This document shows, in pieces, positions 1-6,104 of a stretch of 64,000 nucleotides of DNA. The position numbers and the translations under genes are program-made. A model generated the notes under the pieces. That model did no database searches and was not told where the DNA came from. It was given only the letters and a program-made list of their open reading frames with translations. Positions within the stretch are counted from its first letter, which is position 1; every line of letters begins with the position of its first letter. Source of the DNA: RBG-16-64-43 sp964353865 (lineage in GTDB: Bacteria; Chloroflexota; Anaerolineae; Anaerolineales; RBG-16-64-43); contig CAYGXJ010000029.1 of the NCBI GenBank assembly GCA_964353865.1, positions 1 through 64,000 of the forward strand, in the 5' to 3' direction.

Positions 1-59
1 CCATTCGTGAAGGCGGGCTGACGGTCGGCGCCGGCGTCATCACTGAGATTCTGGATTAG
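1..59 (+). CDS. tuf: Elongation factor Tu, C-terminal end (partial)
   Basis: Only the last 18 codons lie in the window, entering from the left edge and ending at TAG 57-59. They read IREGGLTVGAGVITEILD, which matches the conserved C-terminal strand of EF-Tu domain III (the REGG-TVGAGV-TEI pattern). EF-Tu delivers aminoacyl-tRNA to the ribosome. The order tuf, rpmG, tRNA-Trp, secE, nusG, rplK, rplA is a common bacterial arrangement and supports the call. Nothing can be said about the rest of the gene. Confidence 0.88.
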   Translation, partial: IREGGLTVGAGVITEILD

Positions 60-96
60 CACCGCTGAAATCGGCGGGCAAGGAGTATGAGGTAAA

Positions 97-264
97 ATGG
101 CTGGCAAGAAGGACGTGCGGCCGGTAGTCACCCTGGCCTGCTCCGACTGCAAGGAGCGCAACTACACGACAGAAAAGAACCGGCACAATGATTCCGGCCG
201 GCTGGAAATCAAGAAGTTCTGTCCACGGTGCCGCAAGCACACCCTGCACCGCGAGAGCAAGTAG
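97..264 (+). CDS. rpmG: 50S ribosomal protein L33
   Basis: A 55-residue basic protein of the usual L33 length. It keeps both zinc-ribbon pairs, CSDC near residues 15-18 and CPRC near residues 41-44, so it is the zinc-binding (C+) form rather than the cysteine-free paralogue. It also carries the family pattern RNYTTEKNR. L33 is a large-subunit protein near the E site. The ATG is preceded by AAGGAG at 80-85, about 11 bases upstream. It follows tuf by 37 bases and precedes tRNA-Trp, and is probably co-transcribed with the tuf-secE-nusG block. It is too short for most ORF thresholds. Confidence 0.95.
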   Translation: MAGKKDVRPVVTLACSDCKERNYTTEKNRHNDSGRLEIKKFCPRCRKHTLHRESK

Positions 265-287
265 CGCAGGGTGAGCGGGCGCCACAC

Positions 288-360
288 AGGCCAGTAGCTC
301 AATTGGTAGAGCACCGCTCTCCAAAAGCGGGGGTTGTGGGTTCAATTCCTGCCTGGCCTG
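288..360 (+). tRNA. trnW: tRNA-Trp (anticodon CCA)
   Basis: The 73-base gene folds as a full cloverleaf. The acceptor stem is AGGCCAG/CTGGCCT with discriminator G360. The D-stem is GCTC/GAGC, and the anticodon stem CCGCT/AGCGG encloses loop CTCCAAA with CCA at 321-323. The T arm has loop TTCAATT. No CCA end is encoded. A tRNA-Trp between rpmG and secE is a common bacterial arrangement, so the tRNA is probably cut from the polycistronic transcript. Confidence 0.96.
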
Positions 361-510
361 CCTACCCGGATCGTCGGCGGCCGTGAGCCGCCCTCCCCGC
401 GGGAGGCCATCCACCCCGGGGGCCGTGCGACGCCCCGCGTGACCCGGACGGTCGGGGAAGTGCCCGGGTCGCCATCAGGGGCGTTTTGTATCGCGAGAAG
501 AGGATCAGCT

Positions 511-723
511 GTGCCTAAGGCTCTCACTGCCCGACAACCCAACGCCATCGTGCGCTTCTTTCGCGAAACCACGGGTGAACTGCGCAAGGTCTCGTGGCCC
601 ACGCGCCAGGAAGCGCTCAATTTGACCCTGGTGGTTCTGGCCGTAACGGCCAGCACGAGCCTGTTCCTGGGCTTCTTGGACTTTCTGTTCACGCGCTTGT
701 TCCGCCTGCTCATCTCGCTTTAG
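511..723 (+). CDS. secE: Preprotein translocase subunit SecE
   Basis: A 70-residue single-span protein. The conserved amphipathic stretch FFRETTGELRKVSWPTRQEA (residues 12-31) is the SecE hallmark that clamps SecY, and one hydrophobic helix follows at about residues 34-68. It is part of the SecYEG inner-membrane channel and partners the SecA encoded at 20323. The start chosen is GTG 511, preceded by AAGAGGA. The frame stays open upstream to 334, but that stretch runs through the tRNA and shows no SecE similarity. nusG follows 36 bases downstream, the usual order. Confidence 0.94.
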   Translation: MPKALTARQPNAIVRFFRETTGELRKVSWPTRQEALNLTLVVLAVTASTSLFLGFLDFLFTRLFRLLISL

Positions 724-759
724 TGCGGGTGGGACGGTCTGCCTGTGGAAGAGGACGTC

Positions 760-1518
760 ATGCTTGCCTCGCACGAAGACACCGAGCGCCCCGACGCCAT
801 CGACGCGACCCCCGCCGACGAGACGGATGCGCGCCTGGTGGCGGAACCGACGCCGGTGGATGAGGAGCACGTGCTGGCGCCGTTGCCATCCTACGAAGCG
901 ACGACCGCCGGGACCGGTGAGAGCGAGGCGGCACTCGAGGATTCGGCCGAGGCTCAGCCCGAGGCGGGCGCCGCACCGGCCGGCGAGCCGGACGACGGGC
1001 GCGCCTGGTATGTGATTCACTGCTATTCGGGCTACGAAAACAAAGTGCGCTACAACCTGGAGCAGCGCATCGACACGATGGGGATGAAGGACAGCATTTT
1101 TGACATTGTCATTCCCACCATCGAAGAGATCGAAATCAAGGAAGGCAAGCGGCGCAATGTCGAGCGGCGCGTCTTCCCCGGCTACCTGTTGGTGCAGATG
1201 CTGCTCACCGAGGAATCCTGGTACGTCGTGCGCAACACCCCGGGCGTGACCGGTTTCGTGGGCATGGGCAATACGCCCACCGCGCTGCGCCCGGAAGAAG
1301 TGACGCAGATTCTCAAGCGCATGGAAACCTCGACGCCGCAGGTGCGCCCGACCTACAAGGCGGGCCAGCGCGTGCGCGTGATCGACGGACCGTTCAACGA
1401 GTTCATTGGAACGGTCAGCGATATCGATATGGATCGGGGCAAAGTTCGCGTGCTGGTCTCATTCTTCGGCCGCGAAACCCCCGTGGAGTTGGACTTCCTG
1501 CAGGTCGAGAAGGCCTGA
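760..1518 (+). CDS. nusG: Transcription antitermination factor NusG with long acidic N-terminal extension
   Basis: 252 residues, about 70 more than typical NusG. Residues 1-80 are low-complexity, rich in Glu, Asp, Ala and Pro, and probably disordered. The NGN domain begins at RAWYVIHCYSGYENKV (81-96) and includes the conserved VFPGYLLVQM and NTPGVTGFVG. The C-terminal KOW domain carries AGQRVRVIDGPFNEFIGTV. NusG binds RNA polymerase and couples it to Rho or to the ribosome via S10. ATG 760 is chosen because GAAGAGG lies 5 bases upstream. GTG 745 in frame is the alternative. The extension is real in either case, because the frame has no other plausible start before residue 81. Confidence 0.94.
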   Translation: MLASHEDTERPDAIDATPADETDARLVAEPTPVDEEHVLAPLPSYEATTAGTGESEAALEDSAEAQPEAGAAPAGEPDDGRAWYVIHCYSGYENKVRYNLEQRIDTMGMKDSIFDIVIPTIEEIEIKEGKRRNVERRVFPGYLLVQMLLTEESWYVVRNTPGVTGFVGMGNTPTALRPEEVTQILKRMETSTPQVRPTYKAGQRVRVIDGPFNEFIGTVSDIDMDRGKVRVLVSFFGRETPVELDFLQVEKA

Positions 1519-1533
1519 GGCGAAGTCGTTCGG

Positions 1534-1560
1534 GTGGGAGGGCGGCCCGCGCCGCCCGCT
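1534..1560 (+). repeat. Intercistronic hairpin repeat, copy 1 (nusG-rplK)
   Basis: A 27-base element differing at three positions from the copy at 2012-2038. It forms GGGCGGC (1540-1546), loop CCGC, GCCGCCC (1551-1557). It sits between the nusG stop and the rplK ribosome-binding site and has no T-run, so it is not an ordinary terminator. It may be an RNA processing or stability element, or a small dispersed palindromic repeat. Confidence 0.7.
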
Positions 1561-1582
1561 AACACCACGAAGGAGTGACCGC

Positions 1583-2008
1583 GTGGCAAAGAAACTCAAA
1601 GCCGTTGTCCGTCTGCAAATCGAAGCCGGCAAGGCCAACCCGGCGCCGCCCATCGGCCCGGCGCTGGCCGGCCACGGTATCAACCTGATGGCCTTCTGCA
1701 AGGAGTACAACGCGCGTACCGGTAGCCGCCCGGGTGAAATCATCCCGGCCGAGATCAGCATCTTCAGCGACGGATCGTTCACCTTTATCCTGAAGACCCC
1801 GCCCACGCCGGTGCTCTTGCGCAAGGCGGCCGGCCTCGAGAAGGGCTCCGGCGAGCCGAACCGCAACAAGGTGGGCTCGGTCACGCGCAAGCAGGTGCGT
1901 GAAATCGCCGAGGTCAAACTCAAAGATATGAACGCGGTGGATGTTGAGGGCGCGATGCGCATGGTGGAAGGCACCGCGCGCAACATGGGTATCACGGTCG
2001 AAGAATAG
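1583..2008 (+). CDS. rplK: 50S ribosomal protein L11
   Basis: 141 residues, exactly family length. The N-terminal domain holds AGKANPAPPIGPALAGHGIN, the conserved L11 signature for binding the GTPase-associated centre of 23S rRNA. The C-terminal RNA-binding domain includes NKVGSVTRKQVREIAEVKLK and NMGI near the end. L11 takes part in stringent-response sensing by RelA and in factor binding. The start is GTG 1583 behind AAGGAGTGACC; the upstream open frame lies inside nusG in another frame and is rejected. It is followed by hairpin repeat 2 and rplA. Confidence 0.96.
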   Translation: MAKKLKAVVRLQIEAGKANPAPPIGPALAGHGINLMAFCKEYNARTGSRPGEIIPAEISIFSDGSFTFILKTPPTPVLLRKAAGLEKGSGEPNRNKVGSVTRKQVREIAEVKLKDMNAVDVEGAMRMVEGTARNMGITVEE

Positions 2009-2011
2009 TCT

Positions 2012-2038
2012 GTGGGAGGACGGCTCGCGCCGTCCGCT
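2012..2038 (+). repeat. Intercistronic hairpin repeat, copy 2 (rplK-rplA)
   Basis: The second copy of the element at 1534-1560. GGACGGC (2018-2024), loop TCGC, GCCGTCC (2029-2035). Two of its three differences from copy 1 are paired (G-C to A-T), so the stem is preserved. It lies between the rplK stop and the AAGGAGAG ribosome-binding site of rplA. Confidence 0.7.
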
Positions 2039-2057
2039 CGGACCACAAGGAGAGAAC

Positions 2058-2783
2058 ATGCCCGCACCGAAACACGGCAAGAAGTACAACGCGGCCGCCG
2101 CACAGGTGGACCCCGAGAAGCTCTACGCTCCCGCCGAAGCGTTGCACCTGGCCAAGACCACGTCCTTCACCAAGTTCGACGCGACGGTGGAAGTGCACAT
2201 GCGCATGGGCGTGGATCCCAAGCACGCCGACCAGCAAGTGCGCGACGTGGTTGTGCTGCCGCACGGACTGGGCAAGACCGTGCGGGTGCTGGTCTTCGCG
2301 GCGGGGGAGGGCGCGCGACTGGCGCACGAAGCCGGCGCCGACCACGTGGCCGACAGCGACGAAATGCTGAAGAAGATTCAGGGCGGCTGGACCGAGTTCG
2401 ACGTGTCGATCGCCACCCCCGACATGATGGGCAAGGTGGGGCGGCTGGGGCGCGTGCTCGGGCCGCGCGGGCTGATGCCCAACCCCAAGGCCGGCACGGT
2501 GGTGGCCGCGGAAGACATGGGCAAGGCCGTGCGAGAAGCCAAGGCCGGACGCGTCGAATTCCGCCTGGACAAGACGGCCAACCTGCACGTGCCCATCGGC
2601 AAGGCCTCTTTTTCGGAGGAGGCGCTCTACGACAACCTGGCGGCGCTGATGGAAGCGGTCAAGCGCGCCAAGCCGGCGGCCGCCAAGGGCGCCTACATCC
2701 GCAAGTTGGTGGTGACAACCACCATGGGCCCCGGCGTGCGCATCGAGCCGAACGAAGCCCAGGCCATGGAAGCACGCGGTTAG
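2058..2783 (+). CDS. rplA: 50S ribosomal protein L1
   Basis: 241 residues, normal for L1. Recognisable family stretches are the N-terminal KHGKKYNAAAAQVD, the domain II start VVVLPHGLGKTVRVLVFA, and the signature GRLGRVLGPRGLMPNPKAGT, followed by FRLDKTANLHVPIGK in the RNA-binding face. L1 binds 23S helices 76-78 at the mobile stalk near the E site, and in many bacteria represses the L11-L1 operon. The ATG has AAGGAGAG seven bases upstream. It ends at TAG, followed by a 213-base leader before rplJ. Confidence 0.97.
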   Translation: MPAPKHGKKYNAAAAQVDPEKLYAPAEALHLAKTTSFTKFDATVEVHMRMGVDPKHADQQVRDVVVLPHGLGKTVRVLVFAAGEGARLAHEAGADHVADSDEMLKKIQGGWTEFDVSIATPDMMGKVGRLGRVLGPRGLMPNPKAGTVVAAEDMGKAVREAKAGRVEFRLDKTANLHVPIGKASFSEEALYDNLAALMEAVKRAKPAAAKGAYIRKLVVTTTMGPGVRIEPNEAQAMEARG

Positions 2784-2802
2784 GGTCCCGGGCGCGAGCG
2801 GG

Positions 2803-2935
2803 CACGAAGCACGCGCTGCGGGCGCTCAATCGAATACTTGCTTCGCTGCAGACAGCAGGTGCCCCGGAGCGCGCACGCGCTCCGCCGGCCGAAGATCCTG
2901 CCGAGGCGGAGATTTCCTCCCTCCATGGGTGCGGG
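2803..2935 (+). promoter_or_regulatory. Ribosomal protein L10 leader (autoregulatory RNA)
   Basis: The 213-base gap before rplJ contains the L10-leader pattern: CTGCAGACAGCAGGTGCC at about 2845-2862 and GATCCTGCCGAGG at about 2894-2906. GCAGG 2855-2859 pairs with CCTGC 2897-2901, and CGGAGCGC/GCGCTCCG (2865-2883) forms the hairpin inside. In other bacteria the L10(L12)4 complex binds this kink-turn RNA and drives premature termination. Here it is directly followed by an intrinsic terminator, fitting that model. The boundaries are approximate. Confidence 0.8.
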
Positions 2936-2976
2936 AAGTCTTTGCTCGGTTGTCTGCGAAGCAAAGACTTTTTATT
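2936..2976 (+). terminator. Attenuator terminator of the L10 leader
   Basis: AAGTCTTTGCT (2936-2946) pairs perfectly with AGCAAAGACTT (2960-2970) around a 13-base loop, and TTTTTATTT follows. It is a strong intrinsic terminator lying between the leader fold and the rplJ Shine-Dalgarno, so it should set rplJ-rplL expression according to L10 occupancy. Confidence 0.85.
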
Positions 2977-2996
2977 TGGGAAGGAGGTGATACCTC

Positions 2997-3548
2997 TTGG
3001 CGCTCAATGCAGAGGAGAAACGTGAAAGGGTGGCGGAGTACATCGACCTGCTGAAACGCAGCCAGTGCGTTGTGCTGGCTGAGTTCAGCGGGCTGGCCAT
3101 GCCCGGCATGAACCTGTTGCGGTCGCGAGTGCGCGAAGCCGATGGCGTCGTGCGCGTGACCAAGAACACGCTCATCCAGATTGCTTTCAAGGAAGCCGGC
3201 TTGCCGATTCCCGGAGAGCACTTGGCCGGCACCACGCTGGTGGCCTTCGCCACGAAAGACGCGGTGGCAGTGGCCAAGGCCGTCATGGACACGGCCAAGG
3301 AGATGGAGGCGCTCAAGGTCAAGGGCGGGCTGCTCGGCCGCCGCGTTCTGACCGCGGGCGAGGTTCGCTCGCTGGCTCAGTTGCCGCCACTGCCGGTGGT
3401 GCGGGGGCGTTTGGTCGGCGTGCTGCAAGCTCCGGCCAGCCGCATGGTCGGCGTCTTGGCCGGCTCCGCGCGCCAGATGGTGGGCGTGCTCAAAGCCTAC
3501 GCCGAGAAGGGGGCGGGTGGCGCCCCGGCTGCCGAAGTGGCAGCCTGA
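2997..3548 (+). CDS. rplJ: 50S ribosomal protein L10
   Basis: 183 residues, family length. The N-terminal domain shows KRERVAEYIDLLKRSQCVVL, then FSGLAMPGMNLLRSRVREAD and VTKNTLIQIA, typical L10. The C-terminal helix that carries L7/L12 dimers contains repeated heptad-like segments (RLVGVLQAPASRMVGVLAG). L10 is the base of the stalk that recruits translational GTPases. The start is TTG 2997, decided by a near-perfect AAGGAGGTGA at 2981-2990. No ATG or GTG fits. The gene sits behind the L10 leader and is followed by rplL. Confidence 0.95.
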   Translation: MALNAEEKRERVAEYIDLLKRSQCVVLAEFSGLAMPGMNLLRSRVREADGVVRVTKNTLIQIAFKEAGLPIPGEHLAGTTLVAFATKDAVAVAKAVMDTAKEMEALKVKGGLLGRRVLTAGEVRSLAQLPPLPVVRGRLVGVLQAPASRMVGVLAGSARQMVGVLKAYAEKGAGGAPAAEVAA

Positions 3549-3590
3549 CCCGGAACCGTTCTTATGGAAACAGCAAAGGAGATCTAAGCA

Positions 3591-3971
3591 ATGGCTGATT
3601 TGCAGAAGTTGGTTGATGAGCTCAGCACGCTGACCGTGATCGAAGCGGCCGAGCTCTCGAAGCTGCTCGAAGAGAAGTGGGGCGTTACGGCGGCCGCACC
3701 GGTGGCCATGGCAATGGCTGGCGCTCCGGCGGCCGGTGGCGCTCCGGCGGCGGAAGAGAAGACCGAGTTCACCGTCATCCTCAAGGATGCCGGCCCGAAG
3801 AAGATCGAGGTCATCAAGGTCATCCGCCAACTGACCAACCTGGGCCTGAAAGAGGCCAAGGACTTGGCCGAGACCGCGGGCGCGAAGGTGCTCGAGGCGG
3901 TGGCCAAAGATGCAGCCGCGGACGCCAAGGCCAAGCTCGATGCGGCCGGCGCGTCGGTCGAAGTCAAATAG
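3591..3971 (+). CDS. rplL: 50S ribosomal protein L7/L12
   Basis: 126 residues. The N-terminal dimerisation domain (about 1-35, ELSTLTVIEAAELSKLLEEK) is followed by an Ala/Gly/Pro hinge (about 36-58), then the C-terminal factor-binding domain with EKTEFTVILKDAGPKKIEVI and the signature NLGLKEAKDLAE. It is the flexible stalk protein, present in several copies on L10. The C-terminus carries a slightly extended Ala-rich tail. AAGGAG lies about 11 bases before the ATG. A strong hairpin at 3990-4023 closes the ribosomal block. Confidence 0.97.
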   Translation: MADLQKLVDELSTLTVIEAAELSKLLEEKWGVTAAAPVAMAMAGAPAAGGAPAAEEKTEFTVILKDAGPKKIEVIKVIRQLTNLGLKEAKDLAETAGAKVLEAVAKDAAADAKAKLDAAGASVEVK

Positions 3972-3989
3972 CTCCGGTGTGTGTGCAAA

Positions 3990-4023
3990 AAGAGGGGCTG
4001 CGCCTTTTGGGGCAGCCCCTCTT
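3990..4023 (+). terminator. Terminator closing the rpl block (probably bidirectional)
   Basis: AAGAGGGGCTGC (3990-4001) pairs with GCAGCCCCTCTT (4012-4023) around a 10-base loop. On the plus strand only CTACTC follows, but on the minus strand the stem is followed by a run of T (complement of AAAAA at 3987-3991), so it may serve the converging miaB transcript as well. The 208 bases from here to miaB hold no gene I can support. Confidence 0.75.
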
Positions 4024-4231
4024 CTACTCTGCGTGCCTGCCGTGCCGCGAGTCCCTGCGGACGGGCGGCCGGAGATCTGGGCACACACTCATGGTGCGCC
4101 GCTCCAGTAGGTTCACACACCCCAGGCACCTGCGCCGTGCGCGGCAGCCTGTGCGCATACCGGCCGCAAGCAGGCAACCCTAATGCGTGCTATGCCCTCT
4201 CCCGGTTGACCGGTCCCCGGCATACCGCAGT

Positions 4232-5569
4232 TTAGATGGCCAGGTCGCCTTGCAGGCTCCAGGCTGTTGCCTGGCGGATGTGCACATCGGCCAGTATGCC
4301 CTGCCACTCGCCCGGGTCGTCGAAGAAGACCAGGCGGTTGTGGCGAGTGCGCCCCTTCCAACGCCCTTTGTGCTTGCCTTCCACCAGCACCTGCAGCGTG
4401 CGCCCAACGCTGCGCTGATTGAGCTCATGGGCGATTCCGGCCTGCAAGTCCTCCAACATTCGGAAGCGATCCATCTTCTCTGCCTCGGGCACGTCGTCTT
4501 CGAAGCGGCGTGCGGCCAGTGTGCCCGGGCGCGGCGAGTAGCGGGCCAGGTGGGCAACATCCAGGCGCAGTTCCTCCAGCAAGCGGTAGGTGCGCTCGAA
4601 CTGCTGGCGTGTCTCGCCCGGGAAGCCGACGATGATGTCGGTGGCGATCGAAGCCTCCGGCACCCAGTGGCGGATGCGTTCGATCAGCCGGCGGTAGTCG
4701 TTCGAGGTGTAACCGCGCTTCATGCGCGCCAGCACTTCGTCGTCGCCGGCCTGCACCGGCACTTCGATCTGCTCGCACAGCTTGGGCAGCTCGGCCACCG
4801 TGCGCAGCACCTCGTCGTCCATCCAATTGGGATGCGAGGTGAGGAAGCGTACGCGTTCGAGGTTCTCGACCGCATGCACCTGGCGCAGCAAATCCGACAG
4901 GCGCGGCCCGTCGGGTGCCTCTTGGCCGTAGCGGTCGACAATCTGCCCGAGCAGCGTCACCTCGCGCACGCCCTGCTCCACCAGGCGCCGCACCTCGCTT
5001 ACGATCTCGCCGACTGGGCGCGAACGCTCCACCCCGCGGCGCATGGGGATGATGCAGAAGGTGCACGCGTGCGAGCAGCCGTAGACTACGGGCACATGCG
5101 CCGCCACCAGCCGGCCGCGTTCGGCTTGCGGCACGTTGAGCGGCAGCGCGCCCAGGCTCAGATCGTCTTGCAGCGCAGCATGCGCCTCGGCTTCGGCGTA
5201 GGCGAGCGCCGGCCCGTCGCTCTCGCGCGCCAGGAAACGCAGCAGCGGGCGCGGGTCGGAGGGCGGCGAGAACACGTCGACGTAGGGCAGCGCATCGCGC
5301 AAGGCCTGGTTGCCCTTCACGCCCACCAGGCAGCCCATCAGGTTGATGACCATCCCCGGGCGCTCGAGCTTGAGCGGGCGCAGTGTGGTCAGCCGGCCGT
5401 AGGCGCGATCCTCCGCGCTTTGGCGCACCACGCAGGTGTTGAGCACCACCACATCGGCTTCCTCCGGCGTGTCGGCATGATGGTAGCCGAGGCCCTCCAG
5501 GGCGCTGGCCACGCGCTGTGAGTCGGCTACGTTCATCTGACAGCCTTCAGTCCAAATATGATAGCGCAT
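4232..5569 (-). CDS. miaB: tRNA-2-methylthio-N6-dimethylallyladenosine synthase MiaB
   Basis: 445 residues, family length. It is a radical-SAM methylthiotransferase that modifies A37 of tRNAs reading UNN codons. The N-terminal UPF0004 domain has the three cluster cysteines in TEGCQMN, LNTCVVR and LMGCLVG. The radical-SAM motif CSHACTFC follows near residue 157. A C-terminal TRAM domain (VGRTLQVLVEGKHKGRWKGRT) binds RNA. The start is ATG 5569, eight bases after GGGAG; the upstream TTG at 5587 is less likely. It converges on rplL and diverges from the PBP-like gene beyond the thioesterase. Confidence 0.93.
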   Translation of the reverse strand: MRYHIWTEGCQMNVADSQRVASALEGLGYHHADTPEEADVVVLNTCVVRQSAEDRAYGRLTTLRPLKLERPGMVINLMGCLVGVKGNQALRDALPYVDVFSPPSDPRPLLRFLARESDGPALAYAEAEAHAALQDDLSLGALPLNVPQAERGRLVAAHVPVVYGCSHACTFCIIPMRRGVERSRPVGEIVSEVRRLVEQGVREVTLLGQIVDRYGQEAPDGPRLSDLLRQVHAVENLERVRFLTSHPNWMDDEVLRTVAELPKLCEQIEVPVQAGDDEVLARMKRGYTSNDYRRLIERIRHWVPEASIATDIIVGFPGETRQQFERTYRLLEELRLDVAHLARYSPRPGTLAARRFEDDVPEAEKMDRFRMLEDLQAGIAHELNQRSVGRTLQVLVEGKHKGRWKGRTRHNRLVFFDDPGEWQGILADVHIRQATAWSLQGDLAI

Positions 5570-5629
5570 GGGTACGGCTCCCGGCAAAGGAGGCGCATTC
5601 TATCATCCCGGCCGGGCGGGGGTCAACGC

Positions 5630-6022
5630 TCAGGCGGATTTCTCTTGCATGCGCGCCATGAAGCGGTCGCTGCGGATGATGGCTCGCTTGTGGGTGCCCT
5701 CACCCACCTTCTCTTTATCGTCGTAGACCTCGGCCGAGAAGGTGAGAAACCGGCCGTCGATGGCCTCCAGCACGACCCGTGCGCGCACGTGCATGCCCAG
5801 CGGCGTGGCCGCCAGATGGCGCACGTGCACCTCTGCGCCCACCGTGGTCTCGCCCTGCGCCAACGCCGGCTGCACGAGTTCCATGGCCGTGCGCTCAATC
5901 AGGCCCACCATGGCCGGTGTGGCAAAGACGCCCATGCTGCCGCTGCCCATATGCGTCGCGCTGACGGCCATCGTGACTTTGATTTGCTTTTCACCGGACA
6001 ACCCGATGTGGAGCGATGTCAT
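5630..6022 (-). CDS. FlK-like hotdog thioesterase
   Basis: 130 residues, single hotdog fold. The segment SMGVFATPAMVGLIERTA followed by VHVRHLAATPLG carries the Thr, Glu and His arrangement of fluoroacetyl-CoA-thioesterase-like (FlK) proteins. The family hydrolyses small acyl-CoA thioesters; most members are not fluoroacetate-specific, and the substrate here is unknown. The start is ATG 6022 with GGAGG five bases upstream. The open frame further upstream is rejected because it lacks similarity. It lies between miaB (downstream, same strand, 60 bases) and the divergent PBP-like gene, only 82 bases away. Confidence 0.8.
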   Translation of the reverse strand: MTSLHIGLSGEKQIKVTMAVSATHMGSGSMGVFATPAMVGLIERTAMELVQPALAQGETTVGAEVHVRHLAATPLGMHVRARVVLEAIDGRFLTFSAEVYDDKEKVGEGTHKRAIIRSDRFMARMQEKSA

Positions 6023-6091
6023 ACAGCCTCCACCGTTCACGCCGAGCGTAGGTTGCGGCCCCACGCGAGTGGGTGGCCGCCTTCGCTCAAG

Positions 6092-6097
6092 TATAAT
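6092..6097 (+). promoter_or_regulatory. -10 element (TATAAT) placed for a leaderless transcript
   Basis: A perfect TATAAT seven bases before ATG 6105. Standard spacing would put the first transcribed base at about 6104, right at the start codon. I see no convincing -35 hexamer, and there is no room for a Shine-Dalgarno. Confidence 0.65.
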
Positions 6098-6104
6098 CCT
6101 CGGC

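Noticed and set aside
2826..4088. A 420-codon frame antisense to rplJ and rplL
   Set aside because: It covers the L10 leader and both ribosomal genes and shows no domain; an artefact of base composition.
4187..5521. A 444-codon frame opposite miaB
   Set aside because: miaB has all its motifs on the minus strand; the opposite frame is low in complexity and His/Gln-rich with no similarity.
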